A stretch of 64,000 nt of DNA from Bryoerythrophyllum caledonicum (taxonomy: Eukaryota; Streptophyta; Bryopsida; Pottiales; Pottiaceae): the NCBI GenBank assembly GCA_963971425.1, contig OZ020515.1:39413198-39477197 (forward strand), written 5' to 3'. Made by a program: the position numbers and the translations under genes. The notes beneath the pieces are model-generated. The model saw only the letters and a list, made by a program, of their open reading frames with translations. It did no database searches and was not told the DNA's origin. This document shows, one piece after another, positions 1 through 12,352 of the stretch (position 1 is the first letter of the stretch; each line of letters starts with the position of its first letter).

Positions 1-543
1 CACTTTCATTCTTTCAAACATTTGAGACATTGTAAAAAATATCAAATGTGTGAGTGCTTATTGGGTGTTTTAAAATTGAAACCCAACGAAGAAATAAATG
101 GGAAATGCTGAACTACGTCACTTCCGGTGTATGGAGACATCGAAAGTATTAAAAAAAAGCTGAGAATGCATGAATGGTCTTTGGCTGTTCAAGAAATTGC
201 AAGAAAAAATGTGGGAAAATTGGGAAATAATTACACCCTGATCTTTCATTTAGTCAAAACTAAAATAAAAAATATATGATCCATGCTTCAATGAACACAT
301 AGTGGTAGAAAATTGTAGTTTTGTAATTTCAAGCTTCTAAAAGCACAATGAATTCTTGAGGACAATTTTCAAATGTTATAATCTCAAAAATGATGCACAT
401 CCTATAGATGAAATTTACAACAATACTTCTAGATAGATTTAGATAAAAGATCCTATGCTTGAAAGCTTAAAAATTGTAAAGAGTCTGATTCATGCATCTA
501 TCTATGCATGGAGGTCAAAAATTGCACTTTACAAATCAATTAC
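1..543. other. AT-rich, no gene seen
   Basis: This stretch is AT-rich and has no ORF of useful length. I see no recognisable repeat boundary or RNA gene in it. Confidence 0.5.
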
Positions 544-1853
544 TCATTTTCCCTGTTGACTTTCACTACTTAGGTGATCAATATAATCTATCCAAGTGAT
601 AGGTGTTCCACTTGTTAGTTGATTTAATAGCCTTTCACGAATTGCCGATTTGTTCACAAGGGCTAGGCCCAATTTGAAATTATTAGTTGATAGTGAATTC
701 GCATCGAACCGTAGCGTTCCGTGGCTAACATATTTGCTAAATACAAATATACTTGCTCCATTATTATTTTGAAATTTCATGCAGTGTTGAAAGATTCCGA
801 ATTCGCCTCCTTGTGGATGTCTTTCTGTAAATCAACGAATAAATGAACAATTCAAGTCATTTTTATCAATATGTGGCTTTATAAAAGAATTCTTTGACAA
901 GTGCAATTGGTGCACTTTTATTGGATATGCTTTCAACCCAATTGTGATACAATCCATATGTTGAAATTGATGAGCAAAAAACTCTTTTACAGGAGCTCCA
1001 AATAAATCTAACGCCTTCCACATTGCCCTTGCAATAGAATTTCTTGTGCCCCTCAAGGAACGTTTTGTGTCTTCAGTTATGTTTTTACGATCATACTGAA
1101 CGATATCTCCTTTTGCCTTTTCTCCTGCATAGACAACATAGCCGTGGCCTATAGACTTATAAACACCTCGTTTTGGGTCTTTTGATTAGATTTTCCTACA
1201 AACGGAGCGGTCTGATAATATATATCTGCGGCCTCTAATGTTCTTTGATATTCAACATCGTTGTCCCATATTTTTGGGATATAAATAAATAAAACCTCTT
1301 TTAGTGATATGTTTTTTGGATCCAATATTTTATTGTTGATTATAATATTTCCACCCAACAATAATAGAGCAGTTGATGTTATTGGTTGCAAATGATTATT
1401 TTTATGTACTCTTTCCCAACTTTTCTCAAAGTTTTTGTTCTCCCAATATGGCTCTTCTTCATTTGTGATATTAGCTGGAATGTTTGTGTAGCTAACGATT
1501 ACCTGCATATCTATATTTATGTTGAATGCCTTGAGAATGGATAGTTCCAACAATCATTTTCTCACCAGTGAACATTGGAAAATTTAGTATGGAACATGTT
1601 TCTTTTTCTTTTTCTTTTCTTCACTTTTTTCTTTCAAAAATTTCTCCAAGCAGAGAAAGGTTTGATGGAAGTCTTCTAGACTAGTTATTTCAATGTCTCT
1701 CGTAATAGACGTATCAAAAATAAATCTTATATGCATTGCAAAATCAGGATCTAGTGTCGGTTCACCTATAAAGCAACGTAAAGATTTTTGCGCACAATCA
1801 TGGCATAGTTTGTCGCAATAATGGACGTAAATCTGTTGTTTTGTTATGGTCAT
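544..1853 (-). pseudogene. decayed 2OG-Fe(II) dioxygenase-like ORF
   Basis: Four minus-strand ORF pieces read in order from 1853 down to 544 and look like one broken gene. The two downstream pieces share one frame, separated only by a TGA at 832-834 where a Trp codon (TGG) would fit. The piece at 1149-1553 is shifted by a frame near 1150-1165. A stop lies at 1584-1586, after a Lys-rich run. The C-terminal half has an H-I-D triplet at about 865-873, then, 47 residues after the Asp, a second His in the motif SHGTLRF at about 706-726. HxD...H followed by a basic residue is the iron and 2-oxoglutarate binding pattern of double-stranded beta-helix dioxygenases such as the TET/JBP and AlkB groups. 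The family assignment is inference from this pattern. The rest matches nothing I recognise. The repeat-rich setting suggests a transposon-associated gene. Confidence 0.4.
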
Positions 1854-2374
1854 GTCTACCCTAGATGAAGGATTGGTAAATATATTTTTGAAATACGGCC
1901 ACGTTAGGGTTTTTTAACAAGGTATGGCATATAACCGGTCAAATGCTTTGTTGGTGTGCCCTACAGTTTTACAACCTCTACTCTTTGAATCATATACCAA
2001 CTCCAGGATTTGCTAATCTTCTATAAAATTTAGGGCAATAACTTGTCCTACTCTAGGTTTTTTTGCACTCGTTTGCACAAGCTCAGCCATCTTCAGAATA
2101 TAAGGCAATAAATATCTCAATATATTTTGATAATTATATGTGTTTACTCTATACAATAACAATATTTTTTTTGTAAATAGTATTAATAGCTAACTTCTAC
2201 AAGCTTTCACTTTTTTTTTTGTAATGATAAATTTACAATGTAAGTATCACTTTGAATTTATAAAAATATAATTTTTTTTCTAAAATTATTAAAATCTAAA
2301 AGTATGTTCAATTTCGTGTTGAAAGTAAAAGACAAAAATACAAAGACAAAAAGACAAAGACAAAAAAACGAAGA
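1854..2374. other. AT-rich, no gene seen
   Basis: AT-rich sequence with T-runs. No coding or RNA feature can be supported. Confidence 0.4.
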
Positions 2375-2592
2375 CAATGTTGTAGGAGCCCCAGCAACTG
2401 TTGTTGAGACCCCAACAGCTATTGTTGGGGGCCCCAGCGACTGTTGTTGGGGACCCCAACGACTGTTGCTGGGGCCCCAACGGCTATTGCTGGGGGCCCC
2501 AACGACTGTTGGTGGGGCCCCAGTAGCTACTGCTAGGGGGCCCCAGCCACTGTTGTTGGGGCCCTTTTAGGTGTTGTTGGGGTCCCAATTAG
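2375..2592 (+). repeat. GC-rich minisatellite with GGGGCCCC core
   Basis: About eight imperfect tandem units of roughly 22-27 bp share the core GGGGCCCCAACGACTGTTG with point differences. Both strands are open by chance, so short Cys/Trp/Asn-rich ORFs appear. The GC-rich array sits abruptly in AT-rich DNA. I see no evidence that it is coding. Confidence 0.75.
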
Positions 2593-2636
2593 TGCGGATG
2601 GGGCATAGTATGAAAATCAATATACAACCCGGATTA

Positions 2637-3405
2637 GAAGAACTGATTCGAATTTCAATTGGGAACTTATAGTCAAAATAATGGTTCATTTTCTTCCCTA
2701 CGTTGAGTAGATCAGCAGACTTTGACTTTACTTTGTATCAATTTTTTGAATTGTACAAGGTCTAAATCTTTTACTATTGTCTTAAGCATGATGTTATTTC
2801 CCAACACACCAATTTTTAGAGGTAAAAAAGGGATGTAGCATATTCAAAACAAGTGTGCAAGGAGTGGAGGTTCAGAAATTGCCATTTAAGGTTTTTTTTT
2901 TCTTCTGAACTACGTATGTATTCGAATGATAATCCAAACTGTCAATAGGAAGGTTTTCACTACATATTGTTCTTGAAAAAATAAAAAGTGAAAAATATGA
3001 AGATCTCTAGGTTTTATGTAGAAAAGATTAATTTTTTTTCCCCCATCGCCCGACAATGTCTGAAAATGTTTGACTTGGAATTAAATGCCTTTTTACACTA
3101 AAGACAAGATTTTTTTTATATATCTAATGAAGGATATATTTTTTATATGTGTGAAAAATCTCAATGTCAATAGAAGCTTCTGTCAACAAATTTGGAGGTG
3201 CCCAAAGTCCCCACTTTTGGCTTTAAGTGGTACTAACTTTCAAACCACAAATCCAAAAAACAAAATAAAAGTACCTCCACAAAGCTCTTATTAGAGGCTA
3301 TCTTTTATAAAATTTTCAAATAAAAAGGATTTTTAATCGAATTGTAGGTACATGCTCAAAATCCAATTTGACCCTGGGGGGACGTTTGCTCCTGTAGGGG
3401 TTTAA
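2637..3405 (-). mobile_element. TTAA-family element, decayed copy
   Basis: The interior is the reverse complement of the element at 42203-43133. For example, the stretch around 3190-3260 (gtgcccaaagtccccactt and following) matches 42360-42430 inverted. The right end reads TGTAGGGGTTTAA, a decayed form of the CCTTTAGGGGTTAA end of this family. The left end is not clear. It carries no coding capacity. Confidence 0.6.
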
Positions 3406-4069
3406 GCAAAATAATGCAATTGCTTCAAGCTGTGGACTCAGATCCTTCTCAAAATTGCAATTCTAAATGACAAAAATTAGAGAATGTAATGTGGTTTAGG
3501 ATTTAGGCAAAATAAAAAGCAATACATAAAAAATTTGGAAAATCGTTGAAATGCTCATGGATTTAGGCATAAGTCTCAATATTAAATACAGAGAAGGAAA
3601 CGTCAGTAAGTGCTCATTTGGGTGTTTTACTATTGAAAAATTGAATAAATAACAACGCAAAAGTTGCGTGAAAAATGAGATCTTTGTAAACTTTAAAGCA
3701 CAAACAGTAAACCCAAAAGTTCTACATGAGTGTACTCAAGGGAGACAACATATTATGCAATTCTTTACGAGATTGTGAATTTCCAATGGCCTAGCCACTT
3801 CTTTGTTGTTATTCTTTTCTGTACAAACATATGGACAAATTACTTATGAATAGAGCTATGTATATTCCTTGATTACATATTGGATAAACTTAAAACTAAT
3901 TTGAAGTGCAACCAAGAATGCAATGGCTTGAAAATAATAGATACCCACACATTTTGTACTAATGGCTTCCCTATATCGCAAACTTTAAGATAATCTATAA
4001 TATTCAAATCATTCACTTACATCTTAAATATTGTCAAGTACAGTTGCCATTGCAAATGCCATCATTCAA
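3406..4069. other. AT-rich flank left of the CACTA element
   Basis: No ORF or repeat boundary can be supported. I searched here for a partner of the CACTA terminus seen at 16.28 kb and found none, so the left end of that element is probably truncated or highly diverged. Confidence 0.4.
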
Positions 4070-4229
4070 GCTTGGACATCACGGAATACGTCATGAAATA
4101 TGTATATAAAAACGTCACTCCAAACACTGTAGGGAGTATTGAAAATGACGTCGCCTATGACATTGGTGTCCACAATTGTGCCTATGCCATCCTCATCAAA
4201 AGGGCTGTAGAGGACCGCCATGCACATTC

Positions 4230-7200
4230 CTACTGTGCTGCTTCTGCTTGCTGATGCATGGGAGTCTCTGCTGCTGGTGGGATGTATATTCCACCATCTG
4301 TAGTTGCCTCTCTCACTGGCTCCGTGACCAACAGTTCCGGTTGCAGACCAGCAAAGTCCTCATCATTTCCCACTTCAGTCACAGAAGGGATGGATTGGTT
4401 GATTTGGAGTTCACCACGTCTTCCCCTCACATCCGTGCGGCATATAATCTTCCACCCATGCCGGTGTGGGTCGTCGGAAAAGAACACTTGTTGACAATGC
4501 AATGGAAACGCAAAGGACTCAGCATGAATCCTACCATCCATGTGGTTGAAGTTTGCCATAGGAAACCCATATCTATCCCTCTGCACATTTGGAAAACGAC
4601 TATCTTGGTTTCCTCGAACCCAATCGCATACAAGTACAGTGGTGCAATGATTTCGGTAGTCGAGCTCGAGGATCTTTTCAATGTATCCTACATAGTCATC
4701 GGTTCTCTCTATGGGTCGGCCATTACGAAGCCCCCATTGAAGTTGTCGGCTGAATGAGGCAACCACACAAGAATCACGTGTGACAAGTCCTCCTTCTGCA
4801 CTACGGACACGGAAGTGCATTCCAAAGGCATGCATCTAACGATGTGACACAGCATACCGCTCTGGAGGTTGCCCATATTGTATGACATCCTCATGTACGT
4901 ATTCACCAGCGTCCTGAAGAGCACATACACGGGCACTCACCCACGATGCAAAAGGAGGCAAGTCAAAAAGGTGAACAGGGTACCGCATGGCCGTTGTAGG
5001 ATGTCGACAGCGAAATTGTCTTCGGTACGTCTCCCTCTCTTCCCACCTCTGCCCTCTTGCTCTTACATATTCCCTACACATCAATTTCCATGAGGTGTTA
5101 TGATGAAAGAGTTCCAGCTGACATGGATGCCCTTCGTCATTTGGAATCAGACTATGTCATCTATGATATGCATTATAACACACTGATGTCTAAGCAAATA
5201 TCAAGAATGACATACAAACAAACGCATTTGTTGAAGTGATGTAGATGGACATGTCACAATGAACATGTTACTCAACCCTCTATGCTTCGAACTGCGTCGA
5301 CTGAAACAATGGAAAGGAGAAATTTTATCGATTACTACGTACCACATATGTAATCATGAAGAATGATTAACAAACAACTTAGGGTTTGGCACTCACTGAC
5401 GCCAATCCTCCAAACACATTACATTGTCCAGTACAAAGGCATGTGCGTATTTTCGAAACTCATCTGGCATCTTCCGCTTCCGCTGCGACTTGGAACAAAG
5501 AATCTCATCAATCATTGCAGGCTCTTCTTCCGGATCCCATATGCGATGTACGGTTCCTCTGTACTGATGCATGTACTCAGTACAAAATCCAAGGGTATCA
5601 TCCATTTGATATCCTTCAGCCATACTACCTTCTGGATGCAAAAATGTTCTGACATAATCCTTAAGCGTTTTCATGTATCGCTCTATTGGATACATCCACC
5701 GACAGTGCACGGGACTGCAATTGAACAATTGCTCCACCAAATCCACCAGCAGATGCGTCATGATGTCCAGAAATGTAGTCGGGAATTCCTTCTCCAATAC
5801 GCATGTGGCCATGATGACATCGCGCATCATGTCATCCTTCTCCGCAAATCGTACCTCCTTTGCACAAAGTCTCTGGAATACTCTACTCATTTTTATGATA
5901 GCCAAGCGGACATTGTCATCCAAAAGGTTCCGAACTGCCATTGGGAGAATCTACAAAACATGTTCCACCAAGAACCAAACATTTAGTAGTAACAACATTC
6001 AAGATTTAGTAATAACAACATGACACAGACGTCTCCTACTGCGCCAACATGAACATCCTATATAACGTCCGTTGTGGCTAGTGTCCTTGTTTTTGACATT
6101 TAAAGTGTCATGATTCTCTCTCCTCCTATGTCTAAGGTGACGTCCACCACTAATTACCTGGCGGGCTCTACATTTTTATAACTTCATTGGCATGCATAGA
6201 CTAAGTTCTTAGTGTACCTGTTGCATGAGGACATGATAGTCATGTGTCTTCATATACTGTTGCTTGCCATCTTCTAATCGCTTGTGAATGCTACCAACGT
6301 AGTTCGAAGGGGTTCGAATATTAGAAATAATTTCTACAAACTCCTTGCGTTCATGTGGCTTCAATACAAAAGGGGCATGTGGCATGTAATACTCATCTTG
6401 GCGCCGTCGTGGAGGTTGAAGCCATATCTCTTCCCGAATGCCCAATTCTTGAGCGTCGACTCGACTTCCGGGACTGTCCTTCATTCCCAACAATGTCTTC
6501 ACTATATTTTCGCACAAATTTTTCTCACAATGCATGACATCCAAGGTATGTCTCTCCAACAAGTGCTGCATGAGGACATGAAGCAACCACAATATAATAC
6601 ATTATGGCATTATGGCATTATGGCATATCCTTGCCAGACTAACATCGTTCCCTGAAAAAACACGTCCTCTTTGATGTCAAGATGGACGTCAAAATCAATG
6701 CTACCAACATCAGAATGGACGTTAAATCTAATTATGCATGTTTAAAGGAACGTAGCAACGCTGCAAGACTGTAACAGATGCAAGGTCCAGAAGTGCTTAC
6801 CTCCCAATATGGCAGCTCATATAATGCACACAGCCGTTTCACTCCTGTTACGTGGACCGGATCATTTGGACCATATTCCTTTCCACCTAAATCTAGGTAT
6901 GATTGTCGCCACGCAGCATGACGATTACTATCTTTTCCTGTCTGTGGAGTTGGTCGTTCACGGTTCTCCACTTTCCCATTAAATCTCAAGTTCCGACGGT
7001 ATGGGTGGTGCCTAGGCAAATAACGACGTATGCCTCCGTACACAATCTTCGAGCCTCTTGTTCTTCTGTTTGCAAGAACGTCACCTGTCTTGGCCATTCT
7101 CGCTTCAGTATTTGGTCCACATGAAGGGCAACCCTTGTAACCCTTGCAACAAAGGCCTGAAATTAGTCCGTAAGCTGGAAAATCTGAGATGGTCCACATG

Positions 7201-8609
7201 AGTACGGCACGTAAGGTGAAAGTGCGACTGTGTTCCGGTTGAGAAAAGTCAAGTGCCGGAACACCATGCCACAGTTCCTGGAGCTCCCTCAACAAGGGAC
7301 GAATGAAAACGTCGAGACTGGCAGCATTCGGTGACTTCTTCCCTGAAATCAAGATGCACAAAGAGATGAAGAACTTTTTTGTGACAAACCATGGCTCAAG
7401 GTTGTATATCAAGACCAAGACCGGCCACGTCGACCAATTGGTGTTGTTTAATTTGAATGGATTCACACCATCTAAAGCAAGAGCAAGCCTCATGTTACGA
7501 ACTTCAGACCCAAAGTTGTTGAACGCGACGTCACTGTCAATGTGCTTCCACGCTGGACTATCCACCACTGAACGCATGACACCGTCGTTGCTGACGTGTT
7601 TAGTGTACACCGTAAGCATCCTCGCTATCTCTGACGACCTCCACATTCGTTTCAACCTTGGAATCAAAGGAAAGTGTCGAATGACCTTTGAAGGAATGTG
7701 GTTTGTCGCATCTGCCCATCGAGAGGTGCTACATTTAGGGCAAGAATCCATAGCTTCGTAATCACCTTCAAATAGAATACAACCATTTTGACATGCGTGC
7801 ACGCTGTTGTAATGCAATCCAAGTCTTCTAATGCTCTTGCGGGCTTCATAATGGTTTTGAGGCAATTTGTTACCCGATGGGAGTAAGTCAACAGACAAAA
7901 ATCGAAACAACTCATCAGTGAATTTGTTGCTGACGTGGAACACCGTACACATGTTCATGATGATGATAGTGGCTGACACGATGCTTGTTCTCGAACGAGG
8001 ATACACTGCAGTGGTAGCTTGGGTATACAACTCTTCCAACCCGTCCACAGTATCATTGGCACCATCATCTCGATCGCCTACGTCGTGTGACGCATCCGCC
8101 TCCTCGTGCAGTGTATCTCCTCTGTCCAAGGCCTCCATTACCTGGCCCTGCACTTCGTGGAACTCATCCAGTGGAGGAAATTCAGGATCTTCGGCAGATT
8201 CAATATTTCTGTTGTCAGGGTTGATGTCTTCAAAAACGTCAGCATTGTCGACTACGTCATCCGGAACATCCTATCGGACAACATCGTCGTCAAATGCAAC
8301 GTCTTCAACCCAAATACCAGCTGCCGGATAGCCTTCAAGGGGGTCCCCCCCTAGAAGGTACCTTCTTAAAAATGGATCTCGACCCACCGTTGCATGGTGT
8401 TGCCGTATGACTTGGATGGTTTTGCGACGGCCACCCTTGCAATCCCGGCACGGGCACCTGAAAAAATGCACATTCTTCTCTGTGGCCACTCGCAACTCCG
8501 TGTGCAAAATCAAGTCATCCGGAGGGATGTGACGTAGTGTGCGTCCATCTTGAGCTATACGGATTGTAGTGCCACGCCGCTCGGAACTAGAATTCATATG
8601 AGTTGCCAT
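4230..8609 (-). pseudogene. CACTA transposase, tnp2 family (two in-frame stops)
   Basis: This would encode the transposase that cuts at CACTA element ends. A start codon lies at 8609. Exon 1 runs 8609-6801 in one frame and holds an N-terminal transposase-associated zinc-type domain (C-P-C-R-D-C) and then the tnp2 core, with a TAG at 8271-8273. The donor TATTGGGAG|gtaagc joins 6565-6218 (LDVMHCEKN, typical of tnp2), then 5950 to about 5391 (DUF4218-like). The exon link between about 5390 and 5073 is not resolved. The last exon, 5073-4230, is a DUF4216-like domain and C-terminal tail with a TAG at 4836-4838. Domain order matches intact plant tnp2 proteins. Introns carry GACGTC-type motifs. The two stops (CGA TAG GAT and CGT TAG ATG) make this copy probably non-functional unless they are sequencing errors. 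Confidence 0.85.
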
Positions 8610-10009
8610 GGATATTTCAAAGACTTCAGAAACTCTTTGGAGGGCCCCAGTACACCGCGCGCCCTACATAAATCTGTAAGACAATAGCAATAGAATCTTC
8701 TTAGAAGTAGCATTAAGGGACAAATGTCCATGTCATTGAGAACGCCATGTCCCTTAAATATTGTGCCTACAAAGCATGTGGCATTACATATGAATGAGCA
8801 AAACGATTAATATAGAAACAGAACCTTGCAGCAAATCAAATAAGTAACGTAAGAACATCGGATGGTAGTTCTCTTGGTGCCACAATAGCTTACCAACACG
8901 ACAGTGGACCTCAAAGTTTGACAAGAAGTGGCACACTTCAGATGAAGAAGATTTTCTGAGGATATGTAATCATGTTTACTTTGACGTCGTCTTGGACGTC
9001 TAGAGTAACAGGTTTCTGTACTTATCGCGACCGGAAGAGTATAAACTCCCACGTGTCTGTAGCTTCTTGGAGAAGGAATACTGCAGTAGAAGAAGTCGTC
9101 CGCGTGCGCTTAGGATTTGTTGCATACACTCTGTAGAGTCCTCTAAGCAGTTTGTTAGTTGGTTTCAATTGTTCACCGAAATGACAGTATGACCTAGAAT
9201 ATCCACGCCTGCTAGGATCCGTGCTGCTAGAAATTCAAAACAGGCGCAGGCGCAAAACTTGGAGGACTCAGAGGCTGCGGAGGCTCTCACCAATCTTGTT
9301 TTTGTTTTTGTTCCTCTCAAGAGTGCTATGAAGCCCAAGACAAAAATTTTGGAGGCGCCGGTCGCCCGACGGAGCTCCCGCTTGCAGAGACGTGACCTAC
9401 ACCAAAGCCCGTCGCAACCTTCCACGCCTGAGAGTGATAGAGAAAATCCACCTGCCAATCAGGTGAATTGAAACTCTTCGCTCCTTCCATTCATCGTGAT
9501 GCATTAATCTTTGGCCATTCTGAAACCCTAAAGCAGAACGGCTTGAAATTTTTTATGGATATGCTCAAAATGGCTCTGTGTGACGAGGTTTTGTCTGTAA
9601 AAACAACGCACTACAACCTGCGGTACACCATTCCCCCTCCAAGTCAGTCACCGAAGGTCATGTTGTAGCATGTCACTTCTACGCTATTGATGATGCACTT
9701 CTACCTCACTGTGACATAGTAGCGGAGGCGCACAAAAATTAGTCCCCTCACAGACAGTCACCGACTTACCAAATTCTAGACATTGGCTTTTCTGGTGACA
9801 CTACAGACGTGAAGAATTTTCCAGGGTTTGTAGGAAACCATTTGGGCATGCTTCCCGATCGTGAGTACATCTTCTAACGTGACGCGCAGGTAGCCTACGG
9901 GAGCTCTATGTGGAGTAGCTTCCAACCCGGATATCGTGTAAGCCTCCAGCGGGTAAGGAGTCGTGGGTAGGTGTTTATTCCAGCCGCCATTTTTCAGGAC
10001 GCCCCCCTC
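8610..10009. other. central spacer of the CACTA element
   Basis: No confident gene. It contains short GATGTC/GACGTC motifs and a 70-codon plus-strand ORF at 9259-9471 rich in basic residues and Pro, which I do not recognise. It may hold the promoter region shared by the two divergent transposon genes. Confidence 0.35.
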
Positions 10010-10480
10010 GCTGGGTTTTGCAGATGCGAATTGAACTATGTCCGTCCTCTACCTTCCTCGCTCCGATTTGTTGGTCGTCCTTTGCTCCGAGCTGTAGGTG
10101 CCTCGCTCCAAATTGTAGGTGCCTCACTCCGAATTGCACGTGGCTCGCTCCGAACTGCAGGTGGCTTGCTCCGAAGTTGAGTTCACTAACGTCATCTCCA
10201 AGTCGCTCCGAAGCTCGAGGTCGCTTTTTACCACCGAAGTCAAGGTCGTCTGCACGAATCTCTTCGCTCCGAAGTGGAGGTCGCTAAAGCAATCTGAAGG
10301 TCGCTCCGAAGTTGTAAGTCCAGCTCTGACTCCTCCAGGTCGCTCGGAAGCTGCAGCTCACTCCAAACCACCCAAGTTGAGGTCGGCAGCATGAATCTCT
10401 AGCTCCGAAGTTGAGGTCGCTGGCCCAATCGCTCGAAACTCCAGGTTGCTCGCTTCGAACTTTAGGTCGAAGGTTCTGGC
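10010..10480 (+). repeat. degenerate minisatellite, CGCTCCGAAGTTGAGGT core
   Basis: At least fifteen imperfect repeats of about 18-25 bp with the core CGCTCCGAAGTTGAGGTCG follow one another, with indels between units. The array lies inside the CACTA element, upstream of the tnp1-like gene. Short ORFs across it are rich in Ser, Arg and Leu and are artefacts of the repeat. Confidence 0.7.
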
Positions 10481-10885
10481 TGCAGCTCCTCGCGCTCGTT
10501 GTAGCATGCAGCCTACAAGACTGAGGTTCATTGTTACTCAGTCTCCAGCCATGCTCCTCGCATACTAGGGTTTTTTAAGTTCTGGGTTTCCTGCAGATGT
10601 GGTTAGTTTCAAGTGATGTCACGATGCTCTCCATGGAAATTGCATGTTAAATGTGGATGGCACTGTTACGTTAGTGGTGATGATGCTGGACAAATGCTTC
10701 TAACCCTGATCAGAAGGCCGGTTGCAAGTTCCCAGGGTTTCCCGCGACGTCGGCACCAACGAGAGTATCCCGCGGAGGGATTCCTTGCTTCAAGTCTGTT
10801 GTGTCTAAGATGTCACTTGTGTGGTTGTCATGTGTTGCAGGTGGAAGGAAGTTTTTTTGTGAAGTGGAGAGACCCAATTTCAGAA

Positions 10886-11048
10886 ATGCCTCGACGTCAG
10901 TCACGCGGTGGGAAGCAGAAAGAATTGAGAGCTTCAAGAAGTCCTGATGTGGAAGAGGAGGCTCCGTCCCCGGGAAGGCACACGCGCGCAGTCGGGGAGC
11001 GTCGTTCAAAGGCTCAAGAGGACCGGCGAGTCACAGCAGCCCTGAAAG
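10886..11048 (+). CDS. candidate first exon of the tnp1-like gene
   Basis: An ATG at 10886 opens a basic, Arg/Ser-rich stretch of about 54 codons (MPRRQSRGGK...) that ends at a good donor, CTGAAAG|gtaagg. The next clear exon of the tnp1-like gene (13027) needs a different phase. Either a small exon is missing between them or this is not the true first exon. Exon identity is inference from position and the splice site. Confidence 0.3.
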
Positions 11049-11612
11049 GTAAGGCTCCGCACGTGAACTTTCTCCTCCACGAAAGAGAAAGGCTGTTGTG
11101 ATGGTCTCAGAGGACGAAGAAGACGAGGATTAGCGCTCTAAAGAAGGCAAACAGAGCGGCTCTCTGAGGGAGCAATCTTGGAGGTACGATTGTGGCCTCT
11201 TTTTTAGAAGAATGTGTTGACGTCAGCTTGTCCAAAGAGACGTCCATTTGAGGAGCTTGACGTTGTAGTTGACGTCAGAGTGCATTAGGGTCACATTTTC
11301 GAAACATGGAGAGATTGTTGTGTTCACGGAGACGTTAATCTGGACATGTCCTGTTCACGTGTACGTCAAGGGCGTTTACGACAAATGATGCGCATTCGTG
11401 CACATGATAGGGTTTCCGGTACAGACTCCTGGATTAAAACCTTGGATTAAACCGCTGAAGTTGAGGTCGTGTGCGCTGAATTTTCTCGTTTTCTTGGAGA
11501 CGGTCACTCTCCTCGATTGAGAACTAACTGTTTACAACATGTTGGAGAGATTCGGGAGAGACCTCCGAAGTTTGGTTTCACGTTAGGTCTATCTGTGACA
11601 TCTGTCCATGGC

Positions 11613-11721
11613 CTATTGCGGCACCGACCATTAGTAGGGTAAAACTAACATGTCTGACAACGGTCTAAACCCAGCTTACGTTCCGTATTGGTGGGTGAAC
11701 AATCCAACACTTGGTGAATTC

Positions 11722-11764
<43 letters not shown>

Positions 11765-12195
11765 CCAACGTCGCTATGAACGCTTGGCTGCCACAAGCAG
11801 CTTTCCCTATGGTAACTTTTCAGACACCTCTAGCTTGAAATTCCAAAAGACTAAAGGTTCGATAGGCCATGCTTTCACAGTTTGTATTCGTACTGAAAAT
11901 CAAAATCAAATGAGCTTTTACCCTTCTGTTCCACACGAGATTTCTATTCTCGTTGAGATCATCTTAGGACACCTGCGTTATCTTTAAACAGATGTGCCGC
12001 CCTAGCCAATCTCCCCACTTGACAATGTCTTCCACCTGGATCGGGGCGCCGGAAGCGCCCCTTTAGACAAGAAGCAGGGACCCTAAATCGCCTCCACCTC
12101 ATGGAATAAGTAAAATAACGTTAAAAGTAGTGGTATTTCACCGGCGCTTTGAGGGCTCCCACTTATTCTACACCTCTTAAGTCATTTCACAGAAT

Positions 12196-12231
<36 letters not shown>

Positions 12232-12352
12232 TGTGGATTTTTCCAATCCCGTTCCCTTCGCTGTGGTTTTGCTCGATAGTAGATAGGGATAGTGGAAATC
12301 TCGTTAATCCATTCATGCGCGGCACTAATTAGATGACGAGGCATTTGGCTAA
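11613..12352 (-). rRNA. 25S rRNA fragment (3' half), captured relic
   Basis: The plus strand is the antisense of the 3' part of plant 25S/26S rRNA, with scattered mismatches. It starts near TATTGCGGCACC...AGTAGGGTAAAAC, runs through GGTGGGTGAACAATCCAAC, AACGTTAAAAGTAGTGGTA and AGTCAAGCTCAACAGGG, and stops at GACGAGGCATTTGGCTA. The fragment is about 740 bp of a gene of more than 3 kb, with divergent GC-rich variable parts and no flanking rDNA. It is therefore not a working rRNA gene. The plus-strand ORF at 11650-11838 is the well-known antisense artefact often labelled senescence-associated protein. The fragment lies between the two CACTA genes, which suggests capture by the transposon. Confidence 0.9.

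Noticed and set aside
2375-2592. Possible CRISPR-like array
   Set aside because: The units are directly adjacent with no unique spacers, so it is an ordinary minisatellite in a plant nuclear context.
3406-4070. Left terminus of the CACTA element
   Set aside because: No sequence resembling CACTATAAGAAACCC is present, so I set the left limit only by motif density.
4176-4757. 193-codon plus-strand ORF
   Set aside because: Antisense to the DUF4216-like exon of the CACTA transposase, whose minus-strand reading has family similarity.
11650-11987. ORFs resembling the so-called senescence-associated protein
   Set aside because: These are the antisense of 25S rRNA, a well-known annotation artefact.
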